NCBI GenBank assembly: GCA_028869325.1
Contig: JAGWST010000264.1
Span: 1-9,479 of the forward strand
DNA length: 9,479 nucleotides
Reading direction: 5' to 3'
DNA from: a bacterium
Lineage (GTDB): Bacteria > Vulcanimicrobiota > Vulcanimicrobiia > Vulcanimicrobiales > SCRA01
Shown: positions 1-6,906 of the stretch, piece by piece
Numbering within the stretch: the first letter of the stretch is position 1
Layout of the letters: every line of letters begins with the position of its first letter
Made by a program: the position numbers and the translations under genes
Notes under the pieces: model-generated
Databases searched by the model: none
What the model saw: only the letters and a program-made list of their open reading frames with translations
Told to the model about the DNA's origin: nothing

Positions 1-252
1 AAACTCGCGCGCGGTGGGCGCATCGAACGGGCCGCGATCCGCGTTCACCACCACCGTCACCGTCGAGAGGGTCGGCGCGGCCACCAGCCCCGGCCTCATG
101 TCGCGAACGGTGACCGGCACGTCAAGCTGCTGCGTGATCCCCGTGCGCACGCGCGGGTTGGCACCGTAGGTCAGATACGCCCAGGTCAGCACCGCAAGCG
201 TTAACGAGAGGGCCTTGAGGCCGACGTTCCGGCGAAAGAGGGCACCGATCAT
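1..252 (-). CDS. cdaR: CdaR/YbbR-domain regulator of diadenylate cyclase, N-terminal part
   Basis: Seen: an open frame of 84 codons runs from ATG at 252-250 off the left edge of the window with no stop. It begins MIGALFRRNVGLKALSL, followed by a hydrophobic segment (about residues 12-29, ending LTWAYLTYG) and then a beta-rich stretch (VPVTVRDM, STVTVVVN). This is the usual layout of YbbR proteins: a short cytoplasmic start, one N-terminal membrane anchor, then repeated YbbR beta domains outside the membrane. Known: CdaR binds CdaA and modulates cyclic di-AMP synthesis in Firmicutes. Context: the ATG overlaps the TGA of cdaA by four bases (ATGA, 252-249), so translation is probably coupled. 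In many genomes glmM follows; that would lie beyond the window. The number of YbbR repeats cannot be seen. The identification rests on the N-terminus plus neighbourhood. Confidence 0.88.
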   Translation of the reverse strand, partial: MIGALFRRNVGLKALSLTLAVLTWAYLTYGANPRVRTGITQQLDVPVTVRDMRPGLVAAPTLSTVTVVVNADRGPFDAPTAREF

Positions 253-1127
253 CCGTGGCTGCTCTCGCCTACGTGGGGGTGCCGCCCGGGCGCGCGCTCG
301 GTGTGCAGGCGCTGGCGCAGCGCGGCGACCACGCCTTCGACGCGGTTGCGCGCCGGCGCCGCCGCGTGTACGCAAGCGCGGAGAACCTTGCGCAAGCGCG
401 TCTCCTCTTTGAGCTCTCGCGAGAGCCGCCCGCCGCGCGCGACGCTGATGTTCCCCGTCTCCTCGGAGACGACCAGCGCGATGGCGTCCGTCTGCTCGGT
501 GAGACCGATCGCCGCGCGATGGCGTGTGCCCAGGCGCCGGTCGAGCCACATCGCCTCCGTCAACGGCAGGAAGCACCCCGCGGCCACGATGCGATCGCCG
601 CGCACGATGACGGCGCCATCGTGCAGCGGCGCGCGCGGCGTGAAGAGCGTGAGCAGCAGCTCCGGCGTGAGCCTGGCATCCAACAGCGTTCCGCTCTCCA
701 CGAACTCTTGCAAGCCGCTCTGCTGCTCGATGACGATTAGCGCGCCGATCTCGCTGCGCGAGAGGATCAGCGCCGCGCGCGCCAGCGCATCGACTACGCG
801 CTCGATGTCGACGCCGGTACCGGCACCCTCCGGCGTCACGTGAAAGAACTCGCCGCGCCCGATGCGCTCCAGCGCGCGACGCAGCTCCGGCTGAAAGACG
901 ATGGGCAGGGTGAAGGCCGTGCCGAGCACGAGGTACTGCAGCAGGGTCTTGAGCACGACCAGCTGCAAGATGTTCGCGAGCGCCATGACCGCCACCAAAG
1001 TGAGCAGGCCCAGCATGATCTGCACCGCGCGCGTGCCGCGAATCAGCAGTAGCAGATAGTAGATCAGCACGCTGGTGGCGATGACGTCCAGCCCGGCGAG
1101 CGCCCACGGCGGCAAGAGGTGGAACAC
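249..1127 (-). CDS. cdaA: CdaA-type membrane diadenylate cyclase
   Basis: Role: condenses two ATP into cyclic di-AMP at the inner membrane. The 292-residue protein opens with three hydrophobic helices (about residues 11-29, 36-57 and 62-78), followed by the family hallmark FQPELRRALERIGRG (78-92) and a DisA_N (DAC) domain. The catalytic motifs are both present: DGA at 170-172 within APLHDGAVIV, and RHR at 202-204 within LGTRHRAAIGLTEQTDA. The SEETGNISVARGG segment (221-233) is also typical. Length is slightly above the usual roughly 270 because of an Arg/His-rich tail. Start: GTG at 1127-1125 directly after the TAA of the upstream gene; it matches the normal N-terminus of CdaA and has a purine-rich GAGGCCAGG upstream inside the preceding gene. 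It forms an operon with the hypothetical gene ahead and cdaR behind. All residues needed for activity appear intact. Confidence 0.96.
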   Translation of the reverse strand: MFHLLPPWALAGLDVIATSVLIYYLLLLIRGTRAVQIMLGLLTLVAVMALANILQLVVLKTLLQYLVLGTAFTLPIVFQPELRRALERIGRGEFFHVTPEGAGTGVDIERVVDALARAALILSRSEIGALIVIEQQSGLQEFVESGTLLDARLTPELLLTLFTPRAPLHDGAVIVRGDRIVAAGCFLPLTEAMWLDRRLGTRHRAAIGLTEQTDAIALVVSEETGNISVARGGRLSRELKEETRLRKVLRACVHAAAPARNRVEGVVAALRQRLHTERAPGRHPHVGESSHG

Positions 1128-1652
1128 TTAGAGCCTGGCCTCCAGAACGTCGCGCGTGCGAAGCGGCACGCCCAGCCCCTCCGACGCGATGAGCACCAGC
1201 GTCTCCAGATCGATCGGCGAGAGCACCGTCACCCTGCACCCCGCGCGGCTGGACCCTGCCTCCAGATCGATCAGATCGCGCACGACCGAGAACGGCGTGC
1301 GCCGCGTGGCGATACGAACCAGCAGCGCGAGATCGTGCCGCTCGACGGTGATGCCCACCGGTCCGCCGGGTCCGCTGAGTGCCTCCTTCAGGCGTTGCAG
1401 CACCTGCGCCTCGCTCGACTCGACGCCGAGATAGAGCGCCGGAGGCCGCTCGGTATGAACGGCGCAATGCAGGAGGCCGGCGGCCTCGCGCTCGTCGATC
1501 GCCCCCTCGAACACCGCGAACGTCGTCTGAAATGCGGGCGCCGGCCGCCAGGCGCGTAGTGCGCCGCCCCCGCGCGCGCATAGGTCGGCGAACGCGTCGC
1601 GTTGCCGCGTATCGAGCGCGCACTCCGCGCGAACCCCCGTCACTGGCCCCAT
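1128..1652 (-). CDS. Hypothetical protein at the head of the cdaA operon
   Basis: I do not recognise this 174-residue protein. It begins MGPVTGVRAECALD and ends RTRDVLEARL. It has no signal peptide, membrane segment, clear cofactor or nucleotide-binding motif, and looks like a soluble alpha/beta protein. Two Cys sit near the start (about residues 12 and 27). The C-terminal third has alternating hydrophobic stretches (VGITVERHDLALLVRI, CRVTVLSPIDLETLVLIAS). Start choice: the frame stays open to 2105, but that extension is antisense to rsgA and compositionally odd. ATG at 1652-1650 leaves an 81-base divergent gap and is preceded by GGGGAAG at 1670-1664, with a longish 11-base spacer. Its TAA abuts the GTG of cdaA with no gap, so it is very probably co-transcribed and translationally coupled with cdaA-cdaR. 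A role in cyclic di-AMP output or cell-wall homeostasis is only guilt by association. Confidence 0.75.
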   Translation of the reverse strand: MGPVTGVRAECALDTRQRDAFADLCARGGGALRAWRPAPAFQTTFAVFEGAIDEREAAGLLHCAVHTERPPALYLGVESSEAQVLQRLKEALSGPGGPVGITVERHDLALLVRIATRRTPFSVVRDLIDLEAGSSRAGCRVTVLSPIDLETLVLIASEGLGVPLRTRDVLEARL

Positions 1653-1733
1653 CGCATGATGATCTTCCCCGTCTACGGCCGAACGTTCCTTGAAAAGGCG
1701 GCAGCACGCGCCCCCACGAACGGCGGCCATCGA

Positions 1734-2672
1734 ATGAGGCAGAGCAAGCATCGCGCCTTGCGCGATGCCGGACCGGTTCGCCCGGCGGTGGTCGTCTCGC
1801 GCGGCCGCAACCGCGCATGGGCGGCCCTCGAAGACGGCAGTGGGCTCTTGCTCTGCGACTATCCCTCGCTCGCCGAGCTGCCGGTGGTCGGCGACTCGGT
1901 CCTGGTGCGGGCGGATACCGGCGCAGACGGCGAGGGCATGATCGTGGAAGTGCTGCCGCGTCAGCGCAGCATCGTGCGCGTCACGGCCGGCGGCGAGCGC
2001 AAGGTGATGGCCGCCAACGTCGACCTGCTCGTGATCGTCGCCGCGCTGGCCCGCCCGGATCTGCGCTACGGCTTCGTCGACCGCTGCCTCGCATTCGCCG
2101 AGCACCAGCGGATCGCGCCCCTGGTCGCTCTAACGAAGGCCGATCTCGCGGACGCGGCGAGCATCGAGGCCGCCGTCGAGCTCTATCGCGCGCGCCTGGG
2201 CTACGACCTGGTGGTGCTGAGCACGGTCGAGCACCGCGGCATCGATCTGCTGGCCGCGCGGATCGCCGGATGCCGCGCCTTGATGCTGGGCCAGAGCGGG
2301 GTCGGCAAGTCCTCCCTCTTCAAGGCCCTCGGCGCCGACCGCGGCGCGCGCGTGCGCGAAGTCAACGAGCGCACCGGGCGGGGCCGGCAGACGACCACCA
2401 GCTCCCGCCTGGCCTACCTTGGCCACGGCTTCATGATCGATACGCCCGGGGTACGCGAGTTCTCTCTGGCCGATTTGGAGCCCGGGGAGATCGCCGCGGC
2501 GTTCCGCGAGCTGGCGCCCTACCTGGGGCGCTGCCGGTTTCCCGACTGCCGTCACCTGCAGGAGCCGGATTGCGCCGTCAAGGCCGCCGTGGAGGCGGGC
2601 TACGTGGCCGCCGTCCGCTATGCCAGCTACCGGCGGGCTCTTGAGCAGGCCGCCCGCTCCCTCCTGGAGTGA
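1734..2672 (+). CDS. rsgA: Ribosome small subunit-dependent GTPase RsgA
   Basis: Role: circularly permuted GTPase that binds the 30S subunit and checks late maturation of the decoding region. Counting from ATG at 1734 (312 residues): a basic N-terminal tail, an OB-fold (about 15-85), then the GTPase with motifs in the permuted order G4-G1-G3: TKAD at 134-137, the P-loop GQSGVGKSS at 186-194, a TTTSS switch near 220, and DTPGVREF from 236. The C-terminal zinc knuckle is intact: Cys267, Cys272, His274 and Cys280 (C-x4-C-x-H-x5-C). Start: the frame is open back to 1602, but upstream residues overlap the divergent hypothetical gene and do not resemble the family. ATG at 1734 gives the usual basic start, MRQSKHRALRD, although no good Shine-Dalgarno is visible. 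The gene is followed after two bases by the rpsT promoter, placing a 30S assembly factor beside a 30S protein. Confidence 0.95.
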   Translation: MRQSKHRALRDAGPVRPAVVVSRGRNRAWAALEDGSGLLLCDYPSLAELPVVGDSVLVRADTGADGEGMIVEVLPRQRSIVRVTAGGERKVMAANVDLLVIVAALARPDLRYGFVDRCLAFAEHQRIAPLVALTKADLADAASIEAAVELYRARLGYDLVVLSTVEHRGIDLLAARIAGCRALMLGQSGVGKSSLFKALGADRGARVREVNERTGRGRQTTTSSRLAYLGHGFMIDTPGVREFSLADLEPGEIAAAFRELAPYLGRCRFPDCRHLQEPDCAVKAAVEAGYVAAVRYASYRRALEQAARSLLE

Positions 2673-2675
2673 GAT

Positions 2676-2704
2676 TTGACCGCTGGCGGCGCGTGTGCTA
2701 TGCT
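2676..2704 (+). promoter_or_regulatory. Sigma70-type promoter of rpsT with extended -10
   Basis: Seen: TTGACC at 2676-2681, a 17-base spacer, then TATGCT at 2699-2704, preceded by TGC (2696-2698) as an extended -10 element. Both hexamers are one mismatch from the sigma70 consensus, with optimal spacing. Transcription should start near 2711, giving a leader of roughly 24 bases before the GTG of rpsT. The -35 element begins four bases after the rsgA stop codon, so rpsT can be transcribed on its own at a high rate. This is the only convincing vegetative promoter I find in the window. Confidence 0.85.
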
Positions 2705-2722
2705 TCGTCGGTCTTTTTCAAC

Positions 2723-2728
2723 GAGGAG
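2723..2728 (+). promoter_or_regulatory. Ribosome binding site fixing the rpsT start
   Basis: GAGGAG lies six bases before GTG at 2735. It decides the S20 start against the longer frame that would begin at 2669, because a start at 2669 lies upstream of the -10 element and would add 22 residues absent from the S20 family. Confidence 0.85.
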
Positions 2729-2734
2729 TGGTTC

Positions 2735-2983
2735 GTGCCGAACATCAAAGCCGCGGTCAAATGGGCTCGCCAGTCGGAGAAGCGCCGCGTGCGCAATCTC
2801 TCGGCCAAGACCCGCTTGAAGACGCTCTTCAAAAAGGGCGCCGCCTCGACCGACCTCGCCGTGCAGCGCGGCGTCGAGTCCGCCTTCGACAAGGCGGCCA
2901 CGAAGGGCATCATCCACCCGAACAAGGCGGCTCGCAAGAAGTCGCGCCTCGCGAAGGCGCTGCGCAGGGCTACCGCGGGCTAG
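2735..2983 (+). CDS. rpsT: 30S ribosomal protein S20
   Basis: Role: primary-binding small-subunit protein that contacts 16S rRNA at the base of the 30S body. The 82-residue product begins MPNIKAAVKWARQSEKRRVRN and is very rich in Lys, Arg and Ala. Family landmarks are the start (compare the common MPNIKSAKKR), the helical TRLKTLFKK segment in the middle, and the C-terminal HPNKAARKKSRLAKAL motif. The length is normal. Start: GTG at 2735 with a strong Shine-Dalgarno. E. coli rpsT also uses a non-AUG start (UUG), which is linked to its translational autoregulation; whether the GTG has that role here is unknown. The gene has its own promoter immediately behind rsgA. It converges on priA with only four bases between the two stop codons, so no terminator fits between them. 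Confidence 0.96.
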   Translation: MPNIKAAVKWARQSEKRRVRNLSAKTRLKTLFKKGAASTDLAVQRGVESAFDKAATKGIIHPNKAARKKSRLAKALRRATAG

Positions 2984-2987
2984 ACCT

Positions 2988-5372
2988 TCAGGGATCCACG
3001 TTGACCACGATGCGCGCGCCCCGGTCGGTGCGCGCAAAGCTGAGGATGCGCTCGCGGATCAAGGCACACAGCTCGCGCGGGCGCTCCGTCTTGCAGGCGA
3101 TGCGCCAGCGCCACTCCTCGTTGACGCGCTCCACCGGATAGGGCGCCGGCCCCAGCACCTCGGCGATCTCCGCGCGGCGGATGCGCTCGGCGTAGCGGCG
3201 CGCGGTATGCTCGACGTGGGCGCGGTTGCGCCCCAGGACGCCCAGATAGAGCAGAGCGCCGAACGGCGGATAGCGCAACGCCTCGCGCTCGGCCAGCTCC
3301 AACTCCGCGAATGAGCCGTAGTCCTGCGCCGCCGCAAGCACGATCGCCGGGTGCCGCGGCGCATAGGTCTGCACGATCACCTCGCCCGGCTGCGCGCGCC
3401 CGCTGCGGCCGGCCACCTGGACCAACAGCGAGAAGGTGCGCTCGGATGCACGAAAGTCTTGCCGGTGCAGGCCGATGTCCGCGGCGACCACGCCCACCAG
3501 CGTCACCAGCGGGTAGTCCAGGCCTTTGGCGATCATCTGCGTCCCGATCAGCACGTCGCCATCCTGCTCGAAGGCCCGCAGGATGCGCGCGTGGTCGCCG
3601 ACGCGCGTGGTGGTGTCGGAGTCCATGCGCAGCACCGTCGCGCGTGGAAAGATGCGGCGCATCTCCTCCTCCACACGCTGCGTGCCCACGCCGAACTCGC
3701 GGAAGGCTCCGCTTGCGCAGTGCCCGCACTGCGCCGGGGCGCGCGTCTGGAGATCGCAGTAGTGGCAGCGCAGCACTCCATCTGCGCGATGCAGGGCCAG
3801 CGAGATGCTGCAGCGGCTGCACTCCGGCACCCACCCGCACTCGCGGCACAGCAGGAAGCCCGCGGAGCCGCGCCGGTTCACGAAGAGCACGCTCTTCTCG
3901 CCGCTCTGCAGGCGCCTCTCCAGCGCCTCCAAGAGCGCCGTCGAGAAGATGCGCCGGTTTCCGCTGCGCAGCTCCTCGGCCATGTCGACCACGCGCATGG
4001 CGGGCAGCGGTAGACCGGTCGCGCGCGAGGGAAGGCTCAGCAGCGTCGAGCGGCCGCCGCGTGCCTCGTGCCAACGCTCCAGCGAAGGCGTCGCGCTGCC
4101 GAAGAGCACCACGGCCCCCGTGCGGCGCGCGCGCTCGCGCGCAACGTCGGCGGTGACATAGCGCGGGGCGGTATCCTGCTTGTACGAGTTCTCGTGCTCC
4201 TCGTCGATGGCGATCAGGCCAACGTTCTCCAGCGGAGCGAAGATCGCGGAGCGCGCGCCCACCACCACGTCGACGTCGCCGCGCCAACACGCCTGCCAGG
4301 CCTCGAAGCGCTCGCGATCGCTGAGCGCGCTGTGAAAGACGGCGACGCGCGCGCCGAAGCGCTCCTCGAAGCGCGCCGCCGTCTGCGGGGTCAGCGAGAT
4401 CTCGGGAACCAGCACGATGGCGCGCCGTCCCCGCGCGATCGTCTCGGCGATCGCCTCCAGGTAGACCAGCGTCTTCCCCGAGCCGGTCACGCCGTAGAGC
4501 AGATACTCGCCACCGATTCCGCGCACGCCCTCCAGGATCGCGGCGATCGCGCTCGCCTGCTCCGGCGTCGGCTCGAGTGCTGAGCGGGCGGCGGCCGCGC
4601 GCGCGGGAGCACGCCGCGCCTCGCGCACCTCCTCGACGATCGAACCCGCCTCCACCGCCCGCGCGACGACGTCGGCGGAGAAGCCCGCCAACAGAGCGTC
4701 GCTGCGCCGCAGCTCGCCGCGCTCGGCAACCAGCGTCTGCAGCGCACGCGCCTTGGGACCGCGAGGATCGGCGCCGCCGGGCAGCAGCCAGCGCTCCGTG
4801 CGCGCACGCACGCTCTGGTGGCCGAAGGTCCGGCGGCGCACCAGATCCCCGCTGCGCTGGAGGGTCTGCAGGTACTCGAGCAGCCGCGGCGCGTCGCCGA
4901 TGCGGCGCGCCTCGGGGTGGCGCAGCAGGCGCATCGGCGTCCATCCGTCGCCCAGCTCCTCCCAGATCAGTCGCAGCAGACGCTCCGGCACGGAGCGATA
5001 GCGCTCCGGGTGCGGCTGCTGGCGCGCGCGGTAGAGGCGGTCGACGGCACGCGGCACCGCGCCCGCGAAGGTGATCGCGGTCAGCGCCTCGCCCAGCGTG
5101 CAGAGATACCGTTGGGTGAGGAACTCCGCCAGCGCCAGCCCCTCTTCGTTGAATGCGCGCGGCGCGGGCGTACGTTCCAGCGCGCGCAGACGCCGCTCGC
5201 CCTCACGCAGCTCTCGCGCGCCCCCCACCACGTAACCGTAGACGCTGCGCGTGCCAAGCGGCACGCGCACGATCTCACCGACGGCAAGCGGAGCGTCGCC
5301 CTCTATCGCATAGGTGAGCCGGCGATCGAAGCGACTGGTGCGCACGTCGACCAGGACGTCTACCGCGTGCAG
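2988..5372 (-). CDS. priA: Primosomal protein N' (replication restart helicase PriA)
   Basis: Role: 3'-to-5' superfamily 2 helicase that recognises stalled forks and reloads the replisome. From CTG at 5372-5370 the protein has 794 residues. Visible parts: the N-terminal 3'-end-binding fold (VDVLVDVRTSRFDRRLTYAI, then PLGTRSVYGYVVG), a winged-helix region, Walker A GVTGSGKT at 294-301, DEEH at 390-393, GSATPSLE at 425-432, a zinc module with eight Cys (509, 512, 518, 521, 536, 539, 549, 552; CxxC-x5-CxxC-x14-CxxC-x9-CxxC), GTQMIAKG at 610-617 and QVAGRSGR ending near 659. All appear functional. Start: no ATG, GTG or TTG lies close to the conserved N-terminus. CTG at 5372 lines up with the first Met of Bacillus PriA (VLVDVRT against VIVDVST). 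It has purine-rich GAGGCGGTGGAG upstream and overlaps the end of aroB by 13 bases. GTG at 5345 is the alternative but would remove the first strand. Last gene of the aro operon. Confidence 0.95.
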   Translation of the reverse strand: MHAVDVLVDVRTSRFDRRLTYAIEGDAPLAVGEIVRVPLGTRSVYGYVVGGARELREGERRLRALERTPAPRAFNEEGLALAEFLTQRYLCTLGEALTAITFAGAVPRAVDRLYRARQQPHPERYRSVPERLLRLIWEELGDGWTPMRLLRHPEARRIGDAPRLLEYLQTLQRSGDLVRRRTFGHQSVRARTERWLLPGGADPRGPKARALQTLVAERGELRRSDALLAGFSADVVARAVEAGSIVEEVREARRAPARAAAARSALEPTPEQASAIAAILEGVRGIGGEYLLYGVTGSGKTLVYLEAIAETIARGRRAIVLVPEISLTPQTAARFEERFGARVAVFHSALSDRERFEAWQACWRGDVDVVVGARSAIFAPLENVGLIAIDEEHENSYKQDTAPRYVTADVARERARRTGAVVLFGSATPSLERWHEARGGRSTLLSLPSRATGLPLPAMRVVDMAEELRSGNRRIFSTALLEALERRLQSGEKSVLFVNRRGSAGFLLCRECGWVPECSRCSISLALHRADGVLRCHYCDLQTRAPAQCGHCASGAFREFGVGTQRVEEEMRRIFPRATVLRMDSDTTTRVGDHARILRAFEQDGDVLIGTQMIAKGLDYPLVTLVGVVAADIGLHRQDFRASERTFSLLVQVAGRSGRAQPGEVIVQTYAPRHPAIVLAAAQDYGSFAELELAEREALRYPPFGALLYLGVLGRNRAHVEHTARRYAERIRRAEIAEVLGPAPYPVERVNEEWRWRIACKTERPRELCALIRERILSFARTDRGARIVVNVDP

Positions 5373-6409
5373 TGCTCCACCGCCTCGCGCACGATGGCGT
5401 CCTCGAGCTCGATCCCGCAGGCCACCTCGCCCAGCGCACGGGGCAGCACGAAGCGCAGGCGCCCGTCGCGGCGCTTCTTGTCCATGCGCATCGCCGCGAG
5501 CACCGCCTCGACATCGAGTCCAACGTGCGCTATCGGCAGCTCGAAGGCCAGCAGCAGGCGCACCAGCCGCTCTTGATCCCGTTGCGACCACGTACCGTGT
5601 GCAAGGGCGGCGAGCCCCGCCGCGCGCAGCCCCACCGCGACCGCGTTGCCGTGCGTCAACTGGTAGCTCGAGGCGCGCTCGAAGGCATGCGCAAAGGTGT
5701 GCCCCAGATTCAGGCGCTCGCGATCGCCGCCCTCGAGCCGGTCACCGGCGACCACCGCCGCCTTCACGGCGACGTTCTCCGCCACCAGATCCGACCACGG
5801 CCAGCCCGCGAACGCATGACCGGCCAAGGCCTCCAAGCGCGCGAACGCCGCCTGGCCGGAGAGGATCGCGTGCTTGATCATCTCGCCGAGGCCTTCGCGG
5901 ATCTGCGCCTCCGGCAGCGAGCGCAGGGCCTCGACGTCGGCGACGACCGCCACGGGATCGGCGAAGGCACCGGCGAGGTTCTTGCCGGCGGGGAGGTCGA
6001 TCGCCGTCTTGCCGCCGATGGCGGCATCGACCATCGCGACCAGCGAGGTGGCGACGTTGAGGAACGGAAGGCCGCGCATGTACGTCGCGGCGGCGAAGCC
6101 GAAGAGATCACCGGCCACGCCGCCACCGACCCCGATCACGAGGGTACGGCGATCCGCCTCCGTCTCGCCGAGCGCGGCGTAGACCGCGGCCAGCGACTCC
6201 AGGGTCTTGCGCTCCTCACCCAATCTGAACGCGCGCAGCGGCACCGACCCGGCGAAGGCCGCGCTCACGCGCCGCGCGTAGGCCTCGACGTTGGCGTCGC
6301 AGAGCACGACCGCGCGCTCTAGGCCCGCGCGGCGTGCGTGGGCCGCCACCTGCTCCAAGACGCCCGCCCCCACCACGACCGGATAGCCGAGCAGCGTTTC
6401 GGGCGTCAC
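5360..6409 (-). CDS. aroB: 3-dehydroquinate synthase
   Basis: Role: NAD- and divalent-metal-dependent conversion of DAHP to 3-dehydroquinate, the second step of the shikimate pathway, in the cytoplasm. The 349-residue protein begins MTPETLLGYPVVVGAGVL. Motifs: the NAD-binding GGGVAGD (95-101) with GFAAATYMRG, DAAIGGKTAIDLPAGKN (128-144), GLGEMIKHAIL with probable metal ligand Glu176, NLGHTFAHAFE with His237, and LTHGNAVAVG with His253. The 16-residue spacing of the two His matches known dehydroquinate synthases. RMDKK lies near the C-terminus. Start: a TTG at 6430 is in frame, but GTG at 6409-6407 overlaps the aroK TGA by four bases (GTGA) and has GGGGGCGG just upstream, so it is preferred. 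The 3' end overlaps the start of priA. Confidence 0.96.
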   Translation of the reverse strand: MTPETLLGYPVVVGAGVLEQVAAHARRAGLERAVVLCDANVEAYARRVSAAFAGSVPLRAFRLGEERKTLESLAAVYAALGETEADRRTLVIGVGGGVAGDLFGFAAATYMRGLPFLNVATSLVAMVDAAIGGKTAIDLPAGKNLAGAFADPVAVVADVEALRSLPEAQIREGLGEMIKHAILSGQAAFARLEALAGHAFAGWPWSDLVAENVAVKAAVVAGDRLEGGDRERLNLGHTFAHAFERASSYQLTHGNAVAVGLRAAGLAALAHGTWSQRDQERLVRLLLAFELPIAHVGLDVEAVLAAMRMDKKRRDGRLRFVLPRALGEVACGIELEDAIVREAVEHCTR

Positions 6410-6906
6410 CGCGCCGCCCCCGCGTACCAAACGGCTAGACGCTCCGCCAGCGCGAGCGGATCGCCGTCGGCATCCAGGACGATGTGTGCGCGCGCGTAGA
6501 GCGGCTCGCGTCCCAGCAGCAGCTCCGTCACGCGCTCACGCGTCGGATCGGCGCCCAGCAGCGGGCGTACACGGTCTCCGGCGCGCTCCAAGACGCGCTC
6601 CGCGCCGACGCGCAGCCACGCCACGCGGCCGCGCGCGAGGATCTCGTCGGCCGCCCCCGGCTGCGCGAAGGCACCGCCGCCCAGCGCGATCACACCCCCT
6701 GAGCGCAGCGCCGCATCGACGACCTCACGCTCCAGACGGCGAAACTCCGGCTCCCCGCGCGTGGCGAAGAGCTCCTCGATGGGCGCATGGAGGCGTTCGA
6801 TCTCGTCATCTGTGTCGATGAACGGCACGCCTAGCCGCTGCGCGCAGAGGCGCCCGACCGTGGTCTTGCCCGCGCACATGAACCCGACCAGGACCAACGG
6901 CTTCAC
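6406..6906 (-). CDS. aroK: Shikimate kinase
   Basis: Role: phosphorylates shikimate with ATP to shikimate 3-phosphate. The 166-residue length is normal. Seen: Walker A GFMCAGKTT (8-16); DTDDEIE (31-37) with the Asp residues that bind Mg and shikimate; Arg57 in FRRLEREV for shikimate binding; the glycine triplet GGG at 76-78 in VIALGGGAF; the LID-region RVRPLL near 112-117 with its ATP-binding Arg; and REPLYARAH before the last helix. Start: GTG at 6906-6904 overlaps the TGA of aroC by four bases (GTGA), the same junction seen at aroK-aroB, so the three enzymes are probably made from one message with coupled translation. No sign of a fused AroB or SDR domain. Confidence 0.96.
   Translation of the reverse strand: MKPLVLVGFMCAGKTTVGRLCAQRLGVPFIDTDDEIERLHAPIEELFATRGEPEFRRLEREVVDAALRSGGVIALGGGAFAQPGAADEILARGRVAWLRVGAERVLERAGDRVRPLLGADPTRERVTELLLGREPLYARAHIVLDADGDPLALAERLAVWYAGAAR

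Noticed and set aside
1681..1688. GAACGTTC palindrome in the gap between the hypothetical gene and rsgA, considered as an SOS-type operator
   Set aside because: Only eight bases, and it lacks the four-base spacer of the gram-positive GAAC-N4-GTTC LexA box; chance occurrence is likely.
1602..1733. Longer rsgA start at 1602
   Set aside because: It would overlap the 5' end of the divergent hypothetical gene, and the extra 44 residues do not resemble RsgA N-termini.
1653..1733. Promoter pair for the divergent hypothetical-cdaA operon and rsgA
   Set aside because: TTGAAA at 1690-1695 has no acceptable -10 at the right distance on the plus strand, and no good pair was found on the minus strand.
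1653..2105. Upstream extension of the hypothetical gene before cdaA
   Set aside because: It would lie antisense within rsgA and has shadow-like His/Asp/Arg composition; the ATG at 1652 leaves a normal divergent gap.
2980..4944. A 654-codon open frame on the minus strand inside priA
   Set aside because: It is the +1 shadow of priA: nearly all Arg, Ala and Gly, with no family motif, while the priA frame carries every helicase motif and the zinc module.
5372..6322. A 316-codon open frame on the plus strand opposite aroB
   Set aside because: Antisense shadow with the same biased composition; no start signal or domain.
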